From assembly GCF_015595025.1 (NCBI RefSeq), contig NZ_JADNRL010000010.1:92348-156347 (forward strand): 64,000 nt of DNA, given 5' to 3'. The DNA is from Halomonas sp. KAO (GTDB lineage: Bacteria > Pseudomonadota > Gammaproteobacteria > Pseudomonadales > Halomonadaceae). Shown here in pieces: positions 1 to 9,251 of this stretch. Position 1 is the first letter of the stretch. Every line of letters begins with the position of its first letter. Under the pieces are notes generated by a model that searched no databases, was not told the origin of the DNA, and saw only the letters and a program-made list of their open reading frames with translations. A program made the position numbers and the translations under genes.

Positions 1-734
1 AGACGCAACGACGGTGGAGCAGATCGTCGAGCGTCGTCAGCGACGCCAGACCTATCGCCAGATTGCCCAGGCGCTGGGAGTTGGCCAGAGCACGGTGGCG
101 CGCATTCTCAAGCGTAAAGGGCTGAATCGTCTGGCGACGCTGACGCCGCCAAGGCCCGATAATCGCTATGAGCACGCCGCACCCGGGGATCTCCTGCATC
201 TGGATATCAAGAAGCTCTGCCGCTTCGAGCGCCCGGGCCATCGGGTCACCGGCGATCGCCAACAGGCCACGCGTGGCGCAGGGTGGGAGTATGTCCACAT
301 CGCCATCGACGATCACTCGCGGGTGGCCTTCGGCACCCGCTATCCAGATGAAACCGGCTGGAGCGCGTGTTACGCGCTGTTGGAGGCCATACGCTATTAC
401 CGAGGGCTGGGGACTCGCTTCACGCGGGTGCTCACCGACAATGGCGCCTGCTACCGATCCAGAGCGTTTCACCGCCTGTGCCGGCGACTGGGGCTGAAGC
501 ACAAGCGTACTCGCCCCTATACGCCCCGCACCAACGGCAAAGCAGAACGATTCATTCAAACCGCTCTGCGCGAATGGGCCTATGCCCGGTCGTACAAGAG
601 CTCGAAGGAGCGAGGCCAGCATCTGCTCGCCTGGCTCCATCAGTACAACTGGCATCGACCACATGCCAGCCTGAATTATCAGCCTCCGGTGAGCCGGCTG
701 GGGCTTTCCGTGAACAACCTGGTGGGTTTACACA
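1..734 (+). mobile_element. IS481-family insertion sequence, right part (left end outside window)
   Basis: The segment holds most of an IS481-type transposase gene and its right terminal sequence. The last bases before 735, read inward on the minus strand, begin TGTGTAAACCCACC. This fits the TGT-type inverted-repeat ends of the family. The next six bases, 735-740 (GCTAGC), look like a target of the NCTAGN type known for IS481. The left end lies outside the window, so the duplication cannot be confirmed here. Confidence 0.8.
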
Positions 735-739
735 GCTAG
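2..739 (+). CDS. IS481-family transposase, 5'-partial
   Basis: DDE-type transposase of the IS481 family, which catalyses cut/strand transfer of its own element. The first visible codon is in frame at base 2 and the true start lies left of the window; roughly 80 N-terminal residues are missing relative to typical members of about 320 residues. A helix-turn-helix (RQIAQALGVGQSTVARILKR) precedes the rve core. Catalytic acidic residues are visible in LHLDIKKL, LTDNGACY and TNGKAERF, followed by the family-typical HNWHRPH-like motif (YNWHRPHASL). The stop codon TAG at 737-739 lies in the presumed target sequence GCTAGC rather than in the element itself, so the gene ends exactly at the element border. 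It looks intact as far as visible. Confidence 0.88.
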   Translation, partial: DATTVEQIVERRQRRQTYRQIAQALGVGQSTVARILKRKGLNRLATLTPPRPDNRYEHAAPGDLLHLDIKKLCRFERPGHRVTGDRQQATRGAGWEYVHIAIDDHSRVAFGTRYPDETGWSACYALLEAIRYYRGLGTRFTRVLTDNGACYRSRAFHRLCRRLGLKHKRTRPYTPRTNGKAERFIQTALREWAYARSYKSSKERGQHLLAWLHQYNWHRPHASLNYQPPVSRLGLSVNNLVGLHS

Positions 740-740
740 C
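735..740. repeat. Probable IS481 target site copy (GCTAGC)
   Basis: The palindrome GCTAGC directly follows the IS end. It supplies TAG stops on both strands: plus-strand 737-739 for the transposase and minus-strand 738-736 for the neighbouring exported protein gene. The known IS481 target preference (NCTAGN, duplicated) matches. The second copy should lie beyond the left edge. Confidence 0.55.
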
Positions 741-1356
741 GCGCGGACTGCTCGCGCACGGCGTCGAGATCCCACGCCTTGAGCAATGACACCGCCGGCT
801 CTTCCGACGCCAGCCCGCTGCCGTTGACCTGCATCAGAATGCGCCCATCCATCAGGAAGGAGGCCTCGGCGCTGCCGTTATCGGCGTCCCACTTGAGGAT
901 GGCCGACTCACGCCCGATGCGAATACGCTCCATATCGGGCTGGGCGGCGATCAGCGCCGGATTGCTGAACATCGCCGACATGGCCTGAATCATCGGATTG
1001 TCGATCATCAGTTGAGCGGTCAGCCGACCCTCTCCCCCCTCCTGCCGATACTCCCGCTCCAGCATGCTGCCTCTGCCCCCGAACATCGCCGCCCCGCCAC
1101 CGCCACTGGTGCTGACCTCGGCGGCGCTCCACCCTTCGGGAGGGTCGGGAAAGGTCTCGGCGATTCGCGCCGACATCAGCTTGCGGATATCGCTGATGGC
1201 GAACTCCAGCTCGGTGATCGCCGCGCCGTACTCCTCTCCCTGGTAGAGCTCCAGGCCCAGCTCGATCTGCTCCGTGACCTCATCGGCCAGGGCCTGTGTC
1301 GCCCAGCCACTCAGGCTCAGCACACCTGCTGCAAAGAGTGTCATGCTGCGTTTCAT
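736..1356 (-). CDS. Exported protein of unknown function
   Basis: A 206-residue protein not recognised as a named family. The start at 1356 was chosen over an in-frame GTG/ATG further upstream because it begins a clear Sec signal peptide (MKRSMTLFAAGVLSLSGWA, probable cleavage after ALA) and has an AGGAA ribosome-binding site eight bases upstream. The mature part starts with an amphipathic helical stretch (TEQIELGLELYQGEEYGAAITELE) resembling a single TPR-like helix pair. A glycine-rich loop follows (STSGGGGAAMFGGRG), then a mixed alpha/beta region. The last codon and stop touch the IS481 border; because the target palindrome contains CTAG, the stop codon is preserved despite the insertion. 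It is probably periplasmic; its role is unknown. Confidence 0.7.
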   Translation of the reverse strand: MKRSMTLFAAGVLSLSGWATQALADEVTEQIELGLELYQGEEYGAAITELEFAISDIRKLMSARIAETFPDPPEGWSAAEVSTSGGGGAAMFGGRGSMLEREYRQEGGEGRLTAQLMIDNPMIQAMSAMFSNPALIAAQPDMERIRIGRESAILKWDADNGSAEASFLMDGRILMQVNGSGLASEEPAVSLLKAWDLDAVREQSAR

Positions 1357-1520
1357 TTTGGTTTCCTCGTCTATGCGGGGCCCATGCTGTCGATATTGAG
1401 GGTAGCTCACCCCCGACTCGATGATCGCCTGCCTCGACGGACGCTGGCGGGTGGTCGCCTATCGGCAGAAGGCAACGGCGGGTATCATGCCTGCCCTCGT
1501 CCACCATCGCGGGAGGTCCC

Positions 1521-2534
1521 ATGCCCATCCTCAACGCCATCGTTCATCGCATCGAGAAGAGCGGTGACACCCCGGCCCGCCTGCTGCCGGCAAGCGCCCC
1601 CCTGCCCGAGTCCGAGGCCCTGGAGGCCATGCTCGAGGGGCTGACCCGCGCCTATCACGCCAAGAACAAGGCGTGGGGCCACTTCGCGGAGAGCGGCCAG
1701 GACGACGAGGGTGATGCCGGCGCCTCAGCGCTGGCGGCGGAGCTCACCGCCTACCTCGAGGAGCAGCGCGACTTCGTTGCCTTGACACGAGACCTCGTCG
1801 AACGCCTCGCCAGGCTGCTGGATGCGCACCTCTCCGTTTCCGGTGACCTGATGGTGCTGGACACACGCTACGGCGATGCTCGCTTCCTGACCCTGGCCCT
1901 GCTGCACCATCGCGAGGGGTTCGCCATCGACGACGACCTGCAGCCGACGCCGGCGCGCCAGCTCAACCTGACCCATATGAGCTTGGCCGCCCGGCTCGAT
2001 ATCAGCCAGTGGCAGCGCGGCGACTCCCGACAGTACCTCTCCTGGACCCGCGAGCGCGGCGGCAAGGCGCTGGCCGAGGGCTTCGCGGCCCTGCTGGGTG
2101 CCGTGGAGGGCGTCGATGCCCCGGGAGAAACCCGCACCCTGCTCAAGGCCTTCAGCGACTATGTGGAGCAGGAGGACCTGCCCGAAGAGAGCAGCCGTGA
2201 GAAGACCGAGACCCTGGTGGACTATGCCAGCGAGCAGGCCAGCCGGGGCGAGCCGATCACCCTGGAGGAGCTCTCGGGGCTGCTCGACGAGCAGCAGCCG
2301 AAGGCCTTCTACGACCATATCCGCAACGCCGACTACGGGCTGTCGCCGGAGATCCCCCCGGATCGCAAGACCCTGAACCAGTTCAAGCGCTTTACCGGGC
2401 GCGCCGGCGGCGTCTCGATCAGCTTCGACTCCCATCTGCTGGGCTCCAGCGTCGAGTACGACGAGACAGGCGACCGTCTGATCATCAAGCAGGTGCCCAA
2501 GCAGCTCAAGGAGCAGCTCAAGGGTCAGGGCTAG
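1521..2534 (+). CDS. yejK: Nucleoid-associated protein YejK/NdpA
   Basis: A 337-residue homologue of the YejK (NdpA) nucleoid-associated family, which binds DNA and has been linked to topoisomerase function in E. coli. Family hallmarks are visible: the N-terminal MPILNAIVHRIEK, the central HHREGFAIDDDL and LNLTHMSLAARLDI strands, RQYLSWTRERGGKALAEGF, and the C-terminal RFTGRAGGVSISFDSHLLG. Length matches the usual 330-340 residues. A GGGAGG ribosome-binding site precedes the ATG. The next gene, an ABC exporter, starts about ten bases after the stop, so both may share a transcript, though their functions are unrelated. Confidence 0.93.
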   Translation: MPILNAIVHRIEKSGDTPARLLPASAPLPESEALEAMLEGLTRAYHAKNKAWGHFAESGQDDEGDAGASALAAELTAYLEEQRDFVALTRDLVERLARLLDAHLSVSGDLMVLDTRYGDARFLTLALLHHREGFAIDDDLQPTPARQLNLTHMSLAARLDISQWQRGDSRQYLSWTRERGGKALAEGFAALLGAVEGVDAPGETRTLLKAFSDYVEQEDLPEESSREKTETLVDYASEQASRGEPITLEELSGLLDEQQPKAFYDHIRNADYGLSPEIPPDRKTLNQFKRFTGRAGGVSISFDSHLLGSSVEYDETGDRLIIKQVPKQLKEQLKGQG

Positions 2535-2544
2535 GGAGGCTGTG

Positions 2545-4320
2545 ATGTCATCACGTCCCGATCCTCGCGTACTGCTGCGCCTGCTGGGCCTGCTGGCCCC
2601 CTACCGATGGCGCCTGCTGCTCGCCGCCCTGGCCCTGCTGCTGGCCTCGGGCAGCGTGCTGCTGCTGGGCCAGGGGCTGCGCCTGGTGATCGACCGCGGC
2701 TTCATGGATGCCGACAGCGCCGCCCTGGGACGCACCCTGGGCATGATGCTGGTCGTGGTCACGGTGCTGGCGATGGCCTCGGCACTACGCTACTACCTGG
2801 TGTCCTGGATCGGTGAGCGGCTGGCCGCGGACCTGCGCCGTCGGGTCTTCGACCACCTGTTGACCCTGGAGCCCGGCTTCTTCGAGAGTGCCCAGGCGCC
2901 CGGCCAGGCCGCCGGCGAGATCACCTCGCGACTCACCGCCGATACCAGCGTGCTGCAGAGCCTGTTCGGCTCCTCGATCTCCCTGGCCCTGCGCAACCTG
3001 CTGATGCTGATCGGTGCCGTCTTGCTGATGCTGGCGACCCAGCCATGGCTGTCGGCCATCGTGTTGGTGGGCATCCCGGCCACGGTGCTGCCGATCCTAT
3101 GGTTCGGCAGGCGGGTGCGGGGGCTCTCGCGGGCCAGCCAGGACCGGGTGGCCGAACTCGGCCGCTATGCCGACGAGGCGCTCTCCGGCATCCGTACCAT
3201 CCAGGCCTTCACCCATGAGCGGCTCGATCGGCGCGACTATGCGGGCCGCGTCGAAGAGGCCTTTGCCAGCGCCATCGCGCGCACCCGCCAACGCGCCTGG
3301 CTGACCGGCATCGCCATGCTGGTGGTCTTCGCGGCGGTGGGCATCATGCTATGGCAGGGCGGGCTGGCGGTGCTCGCCGGTGAGATGAGCGCCGGCGAGC
3401 TCTCGGCCTTCGTCTTCTATGCCGTCCTGGCGGCCGGCGCCGTGGCCACACTCGCCGAGGTGGCCGGCGATGTGCAGCGCGCGGCGGGGGCCGCCGAGCG
3501 ACTGCTGGAGCTGCTCGACACCCGCCCTGGCATCGCACCACCGAGTCGGCCGACACCCCTGCCTCGGCCACTGGCCGGGGAGATTCGCCTGGAGGGAGTG
3601 AGCTTCACCTATCCGGGCCGGGAGACCCCGGCGCTCGAGGCCATCGACCTGACCATCCGCCCGGGCGAGCGGGTGGCGCTGGTCGGCCCCTCGGGCGCCG
3701 GCAAGAGCACCCTGCTCGCGCTGCTGCTGCGCTTCCATGACCCGGACCGCGGCACCCTGCGCCTCGACGGCATCGACCTTCGCGACCTGGCCCCCTTCGA
3801 GCTGCGTTCGGCCCTGGGCCTGGTGGCCCAGGAGCCGGTGCTGTTTACCGGCAGCGTGGCCGACAACCTGCGTTACGGGGACCCCGATGCCTCTAACCAG
3901 GCCCTGCGCAAGGCGACCGAGGCGGCCAATGCCCTGGCCTTTATCGAGGCGCTACCCAGGGGCTTCGACACCCCGCTGGGTCCCGGGGGCGTGCAGCTCT
4001 CCGGCGGCCAGCGCCAGCGCCTGGCGATTGCCCGGGCGCTGCTCAAGGACCCTCGGGTGCTGTTGCTGGACGAGGCGACCAGCGCCCTGGATGCCGAGAG
4101 CGAGCGGCTGGTACAGCAGGCCCTGGACCGGCTGATGGTGGGACGCACGAGCCTGGTGATCGCTCATCGCCTGGCCACGGTGGTCGCCGCCGACCGACTC
4201 CTGGTGATCGACGAGGGACACCTGGTGGCCGCCGGTAGCCATGACCAGCTGCTCGACACGAGCCCACTCTATCGCCGCCTGGCCGAGCTGCAGTTCGGGC
4301 GGCAGGCAGCCCGGCAGTGA
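2545..4320 (+). CDS. ABC exporter, fused transmembrane and ATPase domains (MsbA-like)
   Basis: A half-transporter of 591 residues: six predicted membrane helices (about residues 15-310) followed by a nucleotide-binding domain. Walker A GPSGAGKST lies near residue 381, the signature LSGGQRQRLAIARALL near 485, and Walker B LLLDEATSALD near 505; the H-loop is in IAHRLATV. It should work as a homodimer in the inner membrane. Substrate cannot be read from sequence; close relatives are annotated as lipid A/multidrug-type exporters. ATG at 2545 is preferred to GTG at 2542 because GGGAGG (2534-2539) is better spaced from it. The next gene is convergent. Confidence 0.9.
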   Translation: MSSRPDPRVLLRLLGLLAPYRWRLLLAALALLLASGSVLLLGQGLRLVIDRGFMDADSAALGRTLGMMLVVVTVLAMASALRYYLVSWIGERLAADLRRRVFDHLLTLEPGFFESAQAPGQAAGEITSRLTADTSVLQSLFGSSISLALRNLLMLIGAVLLMLATQPWLSAIVLVGIPATVLPILWFGRRVRGLSRASQDRVAELGRYADEALSGIRTIQAFTHERLDRRDYAGRVEEAFASAIARTRQRAWLTGIAMLVVFAAVGIMLWQGGLAVLAGEMSAGELSAFVFYAVLAAGAVATLAEVAGDVQRAAGAAERLLELLDTRPGIAPPSRPTPLPRPLAGEIRLEGVSFTYPGRETPALEAIDLTIRPGERVALVGPSGAGKSTLLALLLRFHDPDRGTLRLDGIDLRDLAPFELRSALGLVAQEPVLFTGSVADNLRYGDPDASNQALRKATEAANALAFIEALPRGFDTPLGPGGVQLSGGQRQRLAIARALLKDPRVLLLDEATSALDAESERLVQQALDRLMVGRTSLVIAHRLATVVAADRLLVIDEGHLVAAGSHDQLLDTSPLYRRLAELQFGRQAARQ

Positions 4321-4338
4321 CGTGCCGCTCTTGCAGGT

Positions 4339-6718
4339 CTAGCCAAACAGGCCGAGCTGACGATCGATCAGTGTGCTGAAGTCATCGCCGACGAAGGCGA
4401 GGATGGCATCCGCCACCGGCTGCAGCTGACGACTCAGGTAGTGGTCGACATCGATCGGCGAGTACCACGCCTCCAACGGCTCGGGGCCCGCCACCGTCAT
4501 CACATAGCGTATCCAGCCACCGCGCTGATAACGACGCGGCCGGCCCAGCCGATCGTTGGCTTCATCGGCCAGACGTGCCGCCCTGACATGGGGCGGCACA
4601 TTGCGCTGGTACTCATCGAGACGTCGACGCAAGCGCTTGCGATAGACCAGCCGCTCGTCCAGTGACTCCCCCTGGGCCTTTTCGATAAAGGTGTTCACGT
4701 AGTCGCGCAGATAGTCCCGGTAGGGTTCCCGCCGAAAGACACGCCGGTAGAGCTCACGCTGGAACTGCTGGGCCAGGGGCGTCCAGTCGCTGCGCACCGT
4801 CTCCATCCCCTTGAAGATCACCCGCTCCTCGCCCGATGGCTCACGTACCAGGCCGGCGTAGCGCTTCTTGCTGCCCATCTCGGCCCCGCGGATCCTGGGC
4901 ATCAGAAAGCGTCGAAAGTGTGCCTCAAGCTGAAGCTCCAGCGCACTGGTCAGGCCATGCTCGACCCGCAGATGTTCCCGCCACCAGGCGTTGATATGGG
5001 CAGCGAGTCGTCGACCGATTTCTGCCGCTTCCTCTTCTTCATGGGGCCGCCCGAGCCATACGAAGGTGGAGTCGGTGTCCCCATAGATCACGCGATACCC
5101 CTCGGCCTCGATCAGCTCCCGGGTGCGGAGCATGATGGCGTGGCCGCGCATGGTGATCGACGAGGCGAGGCGCCTATCGAAGAAACGACAGCCCTTCGAA
5201 CCCAGCACACCGTAGAAGCTGTTCATGATGATCTTGAGTGCCTGGGAGAGCGGTGCATTCCCCCCCCGCCTTGGCCTCTTCTCGGCCGGCCCATACTCCC
5301 TCGACGATGGCCGGCAGCGCATGCTGGGTACGAGAGAAACGCGCCCCTCGAAAGCCGGGCACGGAAGCAGCGTCTGTCGGCTCGGCCAGTCCCTCGACCA
5401 GCCCCGCCGGGTCGATCAGAAAGCTGCGGATAATCGACGGATAGAGGCTCTTGAAATCCAGCACCAGTACCGAATCGTAGAGCCCGGGGCGTGAATCCAT
5501 GACAAATCCCCCGGGACTCTCGGCCACGTCTCCCTCGCCAAGATTGGGGGCCACCCACCCCAGGCGATGCAGGCGTGGCAGATAGAGATGGGTGAAGGCC
5601 GCTACCGAGCCCCCGCTACGGTCGGCAGAAAGCCCGGTTACCGACGCTCGCTCGAGCAGGAAGTCCAGCAGCTCGGTTCTCTCAAAAATACGCGTGACCA
5701 GCTCACAGTCCTTGAGGTTATAGCGGGCAAGGGCGGGCTTGTCCTCGGCGAACATCCGTAGAATCCCCTCCAGCCGCCGGTAGGGATCCTCGATCGCCTT
5801 GCCCTCACCGAGCAGCGTCTGCGCCACGCTCTCCAGGCTGAATGAAGGGAAGCTCCAGGTGGCCGAGCGCAGCGCCTCGATGCCATCGATGATCAGGCGC
5901 CCCTCGACGGAGGCGAAGAAGTGGTGAGGCCGATAGCCGGGCGCTCGCCATGCCATCTCGCTGCCACCTCGCCCGAGCCTTAGCGGCACACCCAGCCGCT
6001 CGGCATGCTCACGCAGCACCCGCAGATCGAACTGCACCAGATTCCAGCCGATGATGGCGTCGGGGTCATGCTCGGCAAACCAGGCATTGAGACACTGGAG
6101 AAGCTCGCGCCGAGATTCACAGTAGTCGAGCCGGAAGTCGAGCTCTCCCGTCGTTCCACTGGGGGGGCCCAACATGAAGACCTGACGCTGCCCACACCCT
6201 TCGAGAGCAATGGAGTAGAGCTCACCCTGGCCACTGGTCTCGATATCCAGCGAGACCGTACGCAGCCGGGGACGATAGTGTGGCGACGGACGCAGCCGTG
6301 CCTCGACCCACCCTCCCTCCCCGTCGGTCACGCCGCCAACCTCCACCGGTGCGGTAATGAAGCGCTCCATCAGATAACGCTCGGACGGAAGAATGTCCGC
6401 CTCGTACACACTGACACCGGCCTCCTCCAGGCGACGTACCAGCGCCAGCAGCCGACGATACTGCCGAGCGTAGAGGCCAACCACCGGGCGGTGCTGGAAG
6501 TCCTTGAGCTTGAGCTCACGCAGCTGCACGCCCTTCTCCCGCCCCACGACACGCTCGGCAAGGGTCATATGCTCCTTCGGCAGGAAGGCCACCGCCGTCT
6601 GGCGCGGCAGCGAGACCCGCAGCGGGCCCTCATCCGTGGCCAGCCACAGCCATACGTCTATTCCCTCGGGGGTGTCCTGCCAGTGGCGGCTGAGAATAAA
6701 GCCTTGATGGGTCGACAA
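4339..6718 (-). pseudogene. polB: DNA polymerase II (PolB), frameshifted in a poly-G run
   Basis: A family B DNA polymerase with proofreading exonuclease, normally an SOS-associated polymerase acting at stalled forks. Two overlapping frames together encode essentially the whole protein (about 792 residues; E. coli PolB has 783). The upstream frame (6718 to about 5260) carries exonuclease motifs [19 protein letters not shown] and YNLKDCELV and polymerase motif [11 protein letters not shown]. The downstream frame (about 5267 to 4339) carries [18 protein letters not shown] and GSKKRYAGL. They join at eight consecutive G on the minus strand (plus-strand C run 5260-5267): with seven G, EEAKAGG would run straight into NAPLSQALK, as in E. 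coli PolB. As written, translation ends at 5174. TTG at 6718 is the likely start, five bases after the preceding gene. It may be a real mutation, a slippery switch or a base-calling error. Confidence 0.88.
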
Positions 6719-6723
6719 GGGCC

Positions 6724-7026
6724 CTACCCCAGTCCGCTCAGCTGGCGCACGCCTGCCGCCGAATCGGCCAGTATCAGCCAGCCCGAGACAGCGATATTCG
6801 CCGCGACACATGCCCACAGAATGCGACCGAAGGGTTGCTTACGGGTCTTGTGTCGAAACCAGTGACGCCCCAGCAAGGCACCCGGCCAACCGCCCACCAG
6901 GGCAACGAGGTGCAGCGTCGACTCACGGATTCGCCGCCAGTTCCGGCGCGCCGCGACCTTGTCGATCCCATAGAGACACAGGGCCAGCAGACTGGCCAGG
7001 ATGTAGCCCCATAACTGCGGCGTCAT
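6724..7026 (-). CDS. DUF1294 family small membrane protein
   Basis: A 100-residue integral membrane protein of the DUF1294 family, function unknown. The family motif is clear: [15 protein letters not shown], then [30 protein letters not shown], with hydrophobic helices on both sides ([20 protein letters not shown] and [18 protein letters not shown]). The ATG at 7026 overlaps the stop of the upstream metallophosphoesterase in an ATGA, and its own TAG lies five bases before the proposed polB start. The three genes therefore read as one leftward operon. A much longer in-frame upstream extension has only low-complexity coding and overlaps the upstream gene fully, so it was not used. Confidence 0.85.
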   Translation of the reverse strand: MTPQLWGYILASLLALCLYGIDKVAARRNWRRIRESTLHLVALVGGWPGALLGRHWFRHKTRKQPFGRILWACVAANIAVSGWLILADSAAGVRQLSGLG

Positions 7027-7793
7027 GAGGTTGGCACCAAAACGACAAGGTCGGGAGTAAAGAGCGGCGGGTCGAACTCTCCCGGGTAGCCGCCTGGGTT
7101 GGCGATAACGCGAGTCCCCGCGATTTCGACATCGACCGGCTCGTGGACGTGGCCGTGGATCCAGAGGTCCATGCGCCCCATCAGCTCGGGCAGATGAGAC
7201 GCGAAGGCCGGTGAGGCCGCATCGCCCCGATAGCCGGGCGGAATGCACTCGGCCAGCGGCGCATGGTGGCTGATCACCACCCGGGGGCCGCCGAAGGGCT
7301 CGGCGAGCGCCGACTCCAGCCAACCCCGCGCCTTGGCATGCAGGCGGCGGCTCTCCGCCGGGGTGAACACCACTCCGTTCGGCTGCTCAACGATGCGAAA
7401 GTCCGGCATAAAGGCCAGTACCCTCTCCTCGGTAAGCGCCGGGTCGTGATCGGGCTCGCCGGCGTAGAGGTCGAAGTCGGTCCACAGGGTGGTGCCATAG
7501 AAGCGCACGCCGTCCAGGGTCAGTGAGCGGTTGTCGAGCAGGTGGATGCCGAGCCTGGTCGCCTCGTCGGCCAGCTCCTGGCGAAGCACCGGCATGCGGG
7601 TCCGGTAGAACTCATGGTTGCCGGGGACATAGAGAATCGGCGTGCCGGCGAAGCGCTCGGCCGCCCACTCGAGCCCTCGGGTCCTGCGCGAGATATCACC
7701 GGCCAGAATCACCGCGTCGCACTCCACATCCGGCAGCTCTCGCCCTTCATCGAAGCACTCGAGGTGCAGATCGGAGAGTATCCTCAATCGCAT
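7023..7793 (-). CDS. Calcineurin-like metallophosphoesterase
   Basis: A 256-residue metallophosphoesterase. All five metal-binding motifs of the fold are visible: SDLH near residue 7, AGDIS, GNHEFY, ISHHAP and GHVH. Substrate is unknown; the family includes nucleases, nucleotide phosphatases and phosphodiesterases. It is the first gene of an apparent operon with DUF1294 and polB, which may hint at a DNA-related role, but this is inference from context only. No SOS box of the CTGT-N8-ACAG type was seen in the 79 bases upstream. Confidence 0.87.
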   Translation of the reverse strand: MRLRILSDLHLECFDEGRELPDVECDAVILAGDISRRTRGLEWAAERFAGTPILYVPGNHEFYRTRMPVLRQELADEATRLGIHLLDNRSLTLDGVRFYGTTLWTDFDLYAGEPDHDPALTEERVLAFMPDFRIVEQPNGVVFTPAESRRLHAKARGWLESALAEPFGGPRVVISHHAPLAECIPPGYRGDAASPAFASHLPELMGRMDLWIHGHVHEPVDVEIAGTRVIANPGGYPGEFDPPLFTPDLVVLVPTS

Positions 7794-7872
7794 GGTTCAG
7801 ATCCCTTTACGGCAAGCCATTGGTGACAGTGTGATGAAGACTTCTAGAGAAGGCTATGCGCCCAGACGAAGG

Positions 7873-8193
7873 CTATCCGTCATAGTGCACCGCCAGCCAG
7901 ATGGTCGTCTGCTCCGGATCCGACCACGTCACGCGGTGTCGGCAGTGTGCCGGAATCACCAGATGATCGCCCGGGCCGAGCTCTCGCTCCTCGCCCGTCG
8001 CGAAGGCCAGCACCGCACGCCCCTGCAGCACCGCTACCCACTCGTGCTGGGGCTGATCGTACCATCCCTCTTCAGGCGAACTGTGACCGCGCGAGACGAT
8101 GCGCTCGATGCGCACCCCCTGGCCGGCGGCCAGCTCATCGAACTGCTCTTCCTGCATTGTGTCCGATATCGACGCGAACAGATTTTCCAACAT
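7873..8193 (-). CDS. Cupin-domain protein
   Basis: A 106-residue single-domain cupin. The two cupin motifs are recognisable: motif 1 around QPQHEWVAVLQGRAVLAF (metal-binding His and Glu) and motif 2 PGDHLVIPAHCRHRVTW. The fold is a small beta-barrel that commonly binds a divalent metal; the reaction is unknown. AAGGAG precedes the ATG. It is transcribed alone, divergently from the moxR-type gene and separated from the metallophosphoesterase by about 80 bases. That short gap contains a direct repeat AAGGCTAT (twice) with no clear function. Confidence 0.82.
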   Translation of the reverse strand: MLENLFASISDTMQEEQFDELAAGQGVRIERIVSRGHSSPEEGWYDQPQHEWVAVLQGRAVLAFATGEERELGPGDHLVIPAHCRHRVTWSDPEQTTIWLAVHYDG

Positions 8194-8319
8194 GCCATGC
8201 TCTCCTTTTGAGGTGCCACACTCGATTTCTCATTAGCCGGCAGTATCCATCCTCCATCTACCCCACTTCCATGCTCTCACTTTCTATCCTCTTTCTATCC
8301 AATATGGGCAAGAGGAAAT

Positions 8320-8348
8320 TTGTCCCGGTTGACGCCCTTCCGTACACT
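8320..8348 (+). promoter_or_regulatory. Candidate sigma-70 promoter for the MoxR-VWA pair
   Basis: TTGTCC (8320-8325) and TACACT (8343-8348) are separated by 17 bases and lie about 45 bases before the ATG at 8394. Each hexamer matches consensus at four of six positions. An overlapping TTGACG at 8329 lacks a good -10 partner. The rest of 8194-8393 is pyrimidine-rich with no further feature seen. Confidence 0.35.
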
Positions 8349-8393
8349 TGTTTGATCCCTCTACCCCTCTGAAGACTAGCCGAGGCATGACTC

Positions 8394-9248
8394 ATGGCGT
8401 TTGATTCCACTTCCACCTATGTAGCCACCGAGGCCCTCAAGCAGGCGGTCAACGCCGCGGTGACCCTGGAGCGCCCGCTGCTGATCAAGGGAGAGCCCGG
8501 CACCGGCAAGACCCTGCTCGCCGAGGAGCTGGCGGCCTCGCTGGGCACCGAGCTGCACACCTGGCATATCAAGTCCTCCACCAAGGCCGCCCAGGGGCTC
8601 TACGAGTACGATGCGGTAAGCCGCCTGCGTGACTCCCAGCTGGGCGTCGAGGGCGTGGAGAACGTCGCCAACTACATCAAGCCCGGCAAGCTGTGGGACG
8701 CCTTTACCGCCGACAAGCGGGTGGTACTGCTGATCGACGAGATCGACAAGGCGGATATCGAGTTCCCCAACGATCTGCTCCAGGAGCTGGATCGCATGGA
8801 GTTCCATGTCTATGAGACCGGCGAGACCATCACCGCCCGCCACCGCCCGATCATCATCATCACCTCCAACAACGAGAAGGAGCTGCCCGACGCCTTCCTG
8901 CGCCGCTGCTTCTTCCACTACATCGAGTTTCCCGACCGCGACACCATGCAGGCGATCGTCGATGTGCACTTCCCCGATATCGCCCCGAAGCTGGTCAGCG
9001 AGGCGCTGGAGGTGTTCTTCGACCTGCGTCAGGCCCCGGGCCTCAAGAAGAAGCCCTCCACCTCGGAGCTGGTCGACTGGCTGAAGCTGCTGATGAGCGA
9101 CGAGCTGGCCCGCGAGGCGCTCTATCAGCGTGACCCGGTCAAGGCGATCCCGCCGCTGGCAGGCGCGCTGGTCAAGAACGAACAGGATACCCAGTTACTG
9201 GAGCGGTTGGCCTTCATGATGCGCCGCCAGGGCAACCAGAGGCGCTGA
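8394..9248 (+). CDS. MoxR-family AAA+ ATPase
   Basis: A 284-residue AAA+ ATPase of the MoxR/CoxD type. Walker A GEPGTGKT is at residues 33-40, Walker B VVLLIDEIDKAD near 110-120, sensor 1 IIITSNNEKELPDAFLRRC follows, and the C-terminal lid is present. Such ATPases act as chaperones that remodel or insert metal into target proteins together with a VWA-domain partner. The next gene, four bases downstream, encodes exactly such a partner, so they should form a two-component chaperone. The client is not encoded nearby and remains unknown. Confidence 0.9.
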   Translation: MAFDSTSTYVATEALKQAVNAAVTLERPLLIKGEPGTGKTLLAEELAASLGTELHTWHIKSSTKAAQGLYEYDAVSRLRDSQLGVEGVENVANYIKPGKLWDAFTADKRVVLLIDEIDKADIEFPNDLLQELDRMEFHVYETGETITARHRPIIIITSNNEKELPDAFLRRCFFHYIEFPDRDTMQAIVDVHFPDIAPKLVSEALEVFFDLRQAPGLKKKPSTSELVDWLKLLMSDELAREALYQRDPVKAIPPLAGALVKNEQDTQLLERLAFMMRRQGNQRR

Positions 9249-9251
9249 ACC

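Noticed and set aside
7794..7872. LexA/SOS box for the polB operon
   Set aside because: No CTGT-N8-ACAG pattern is present in the gap upstream of the first gene.
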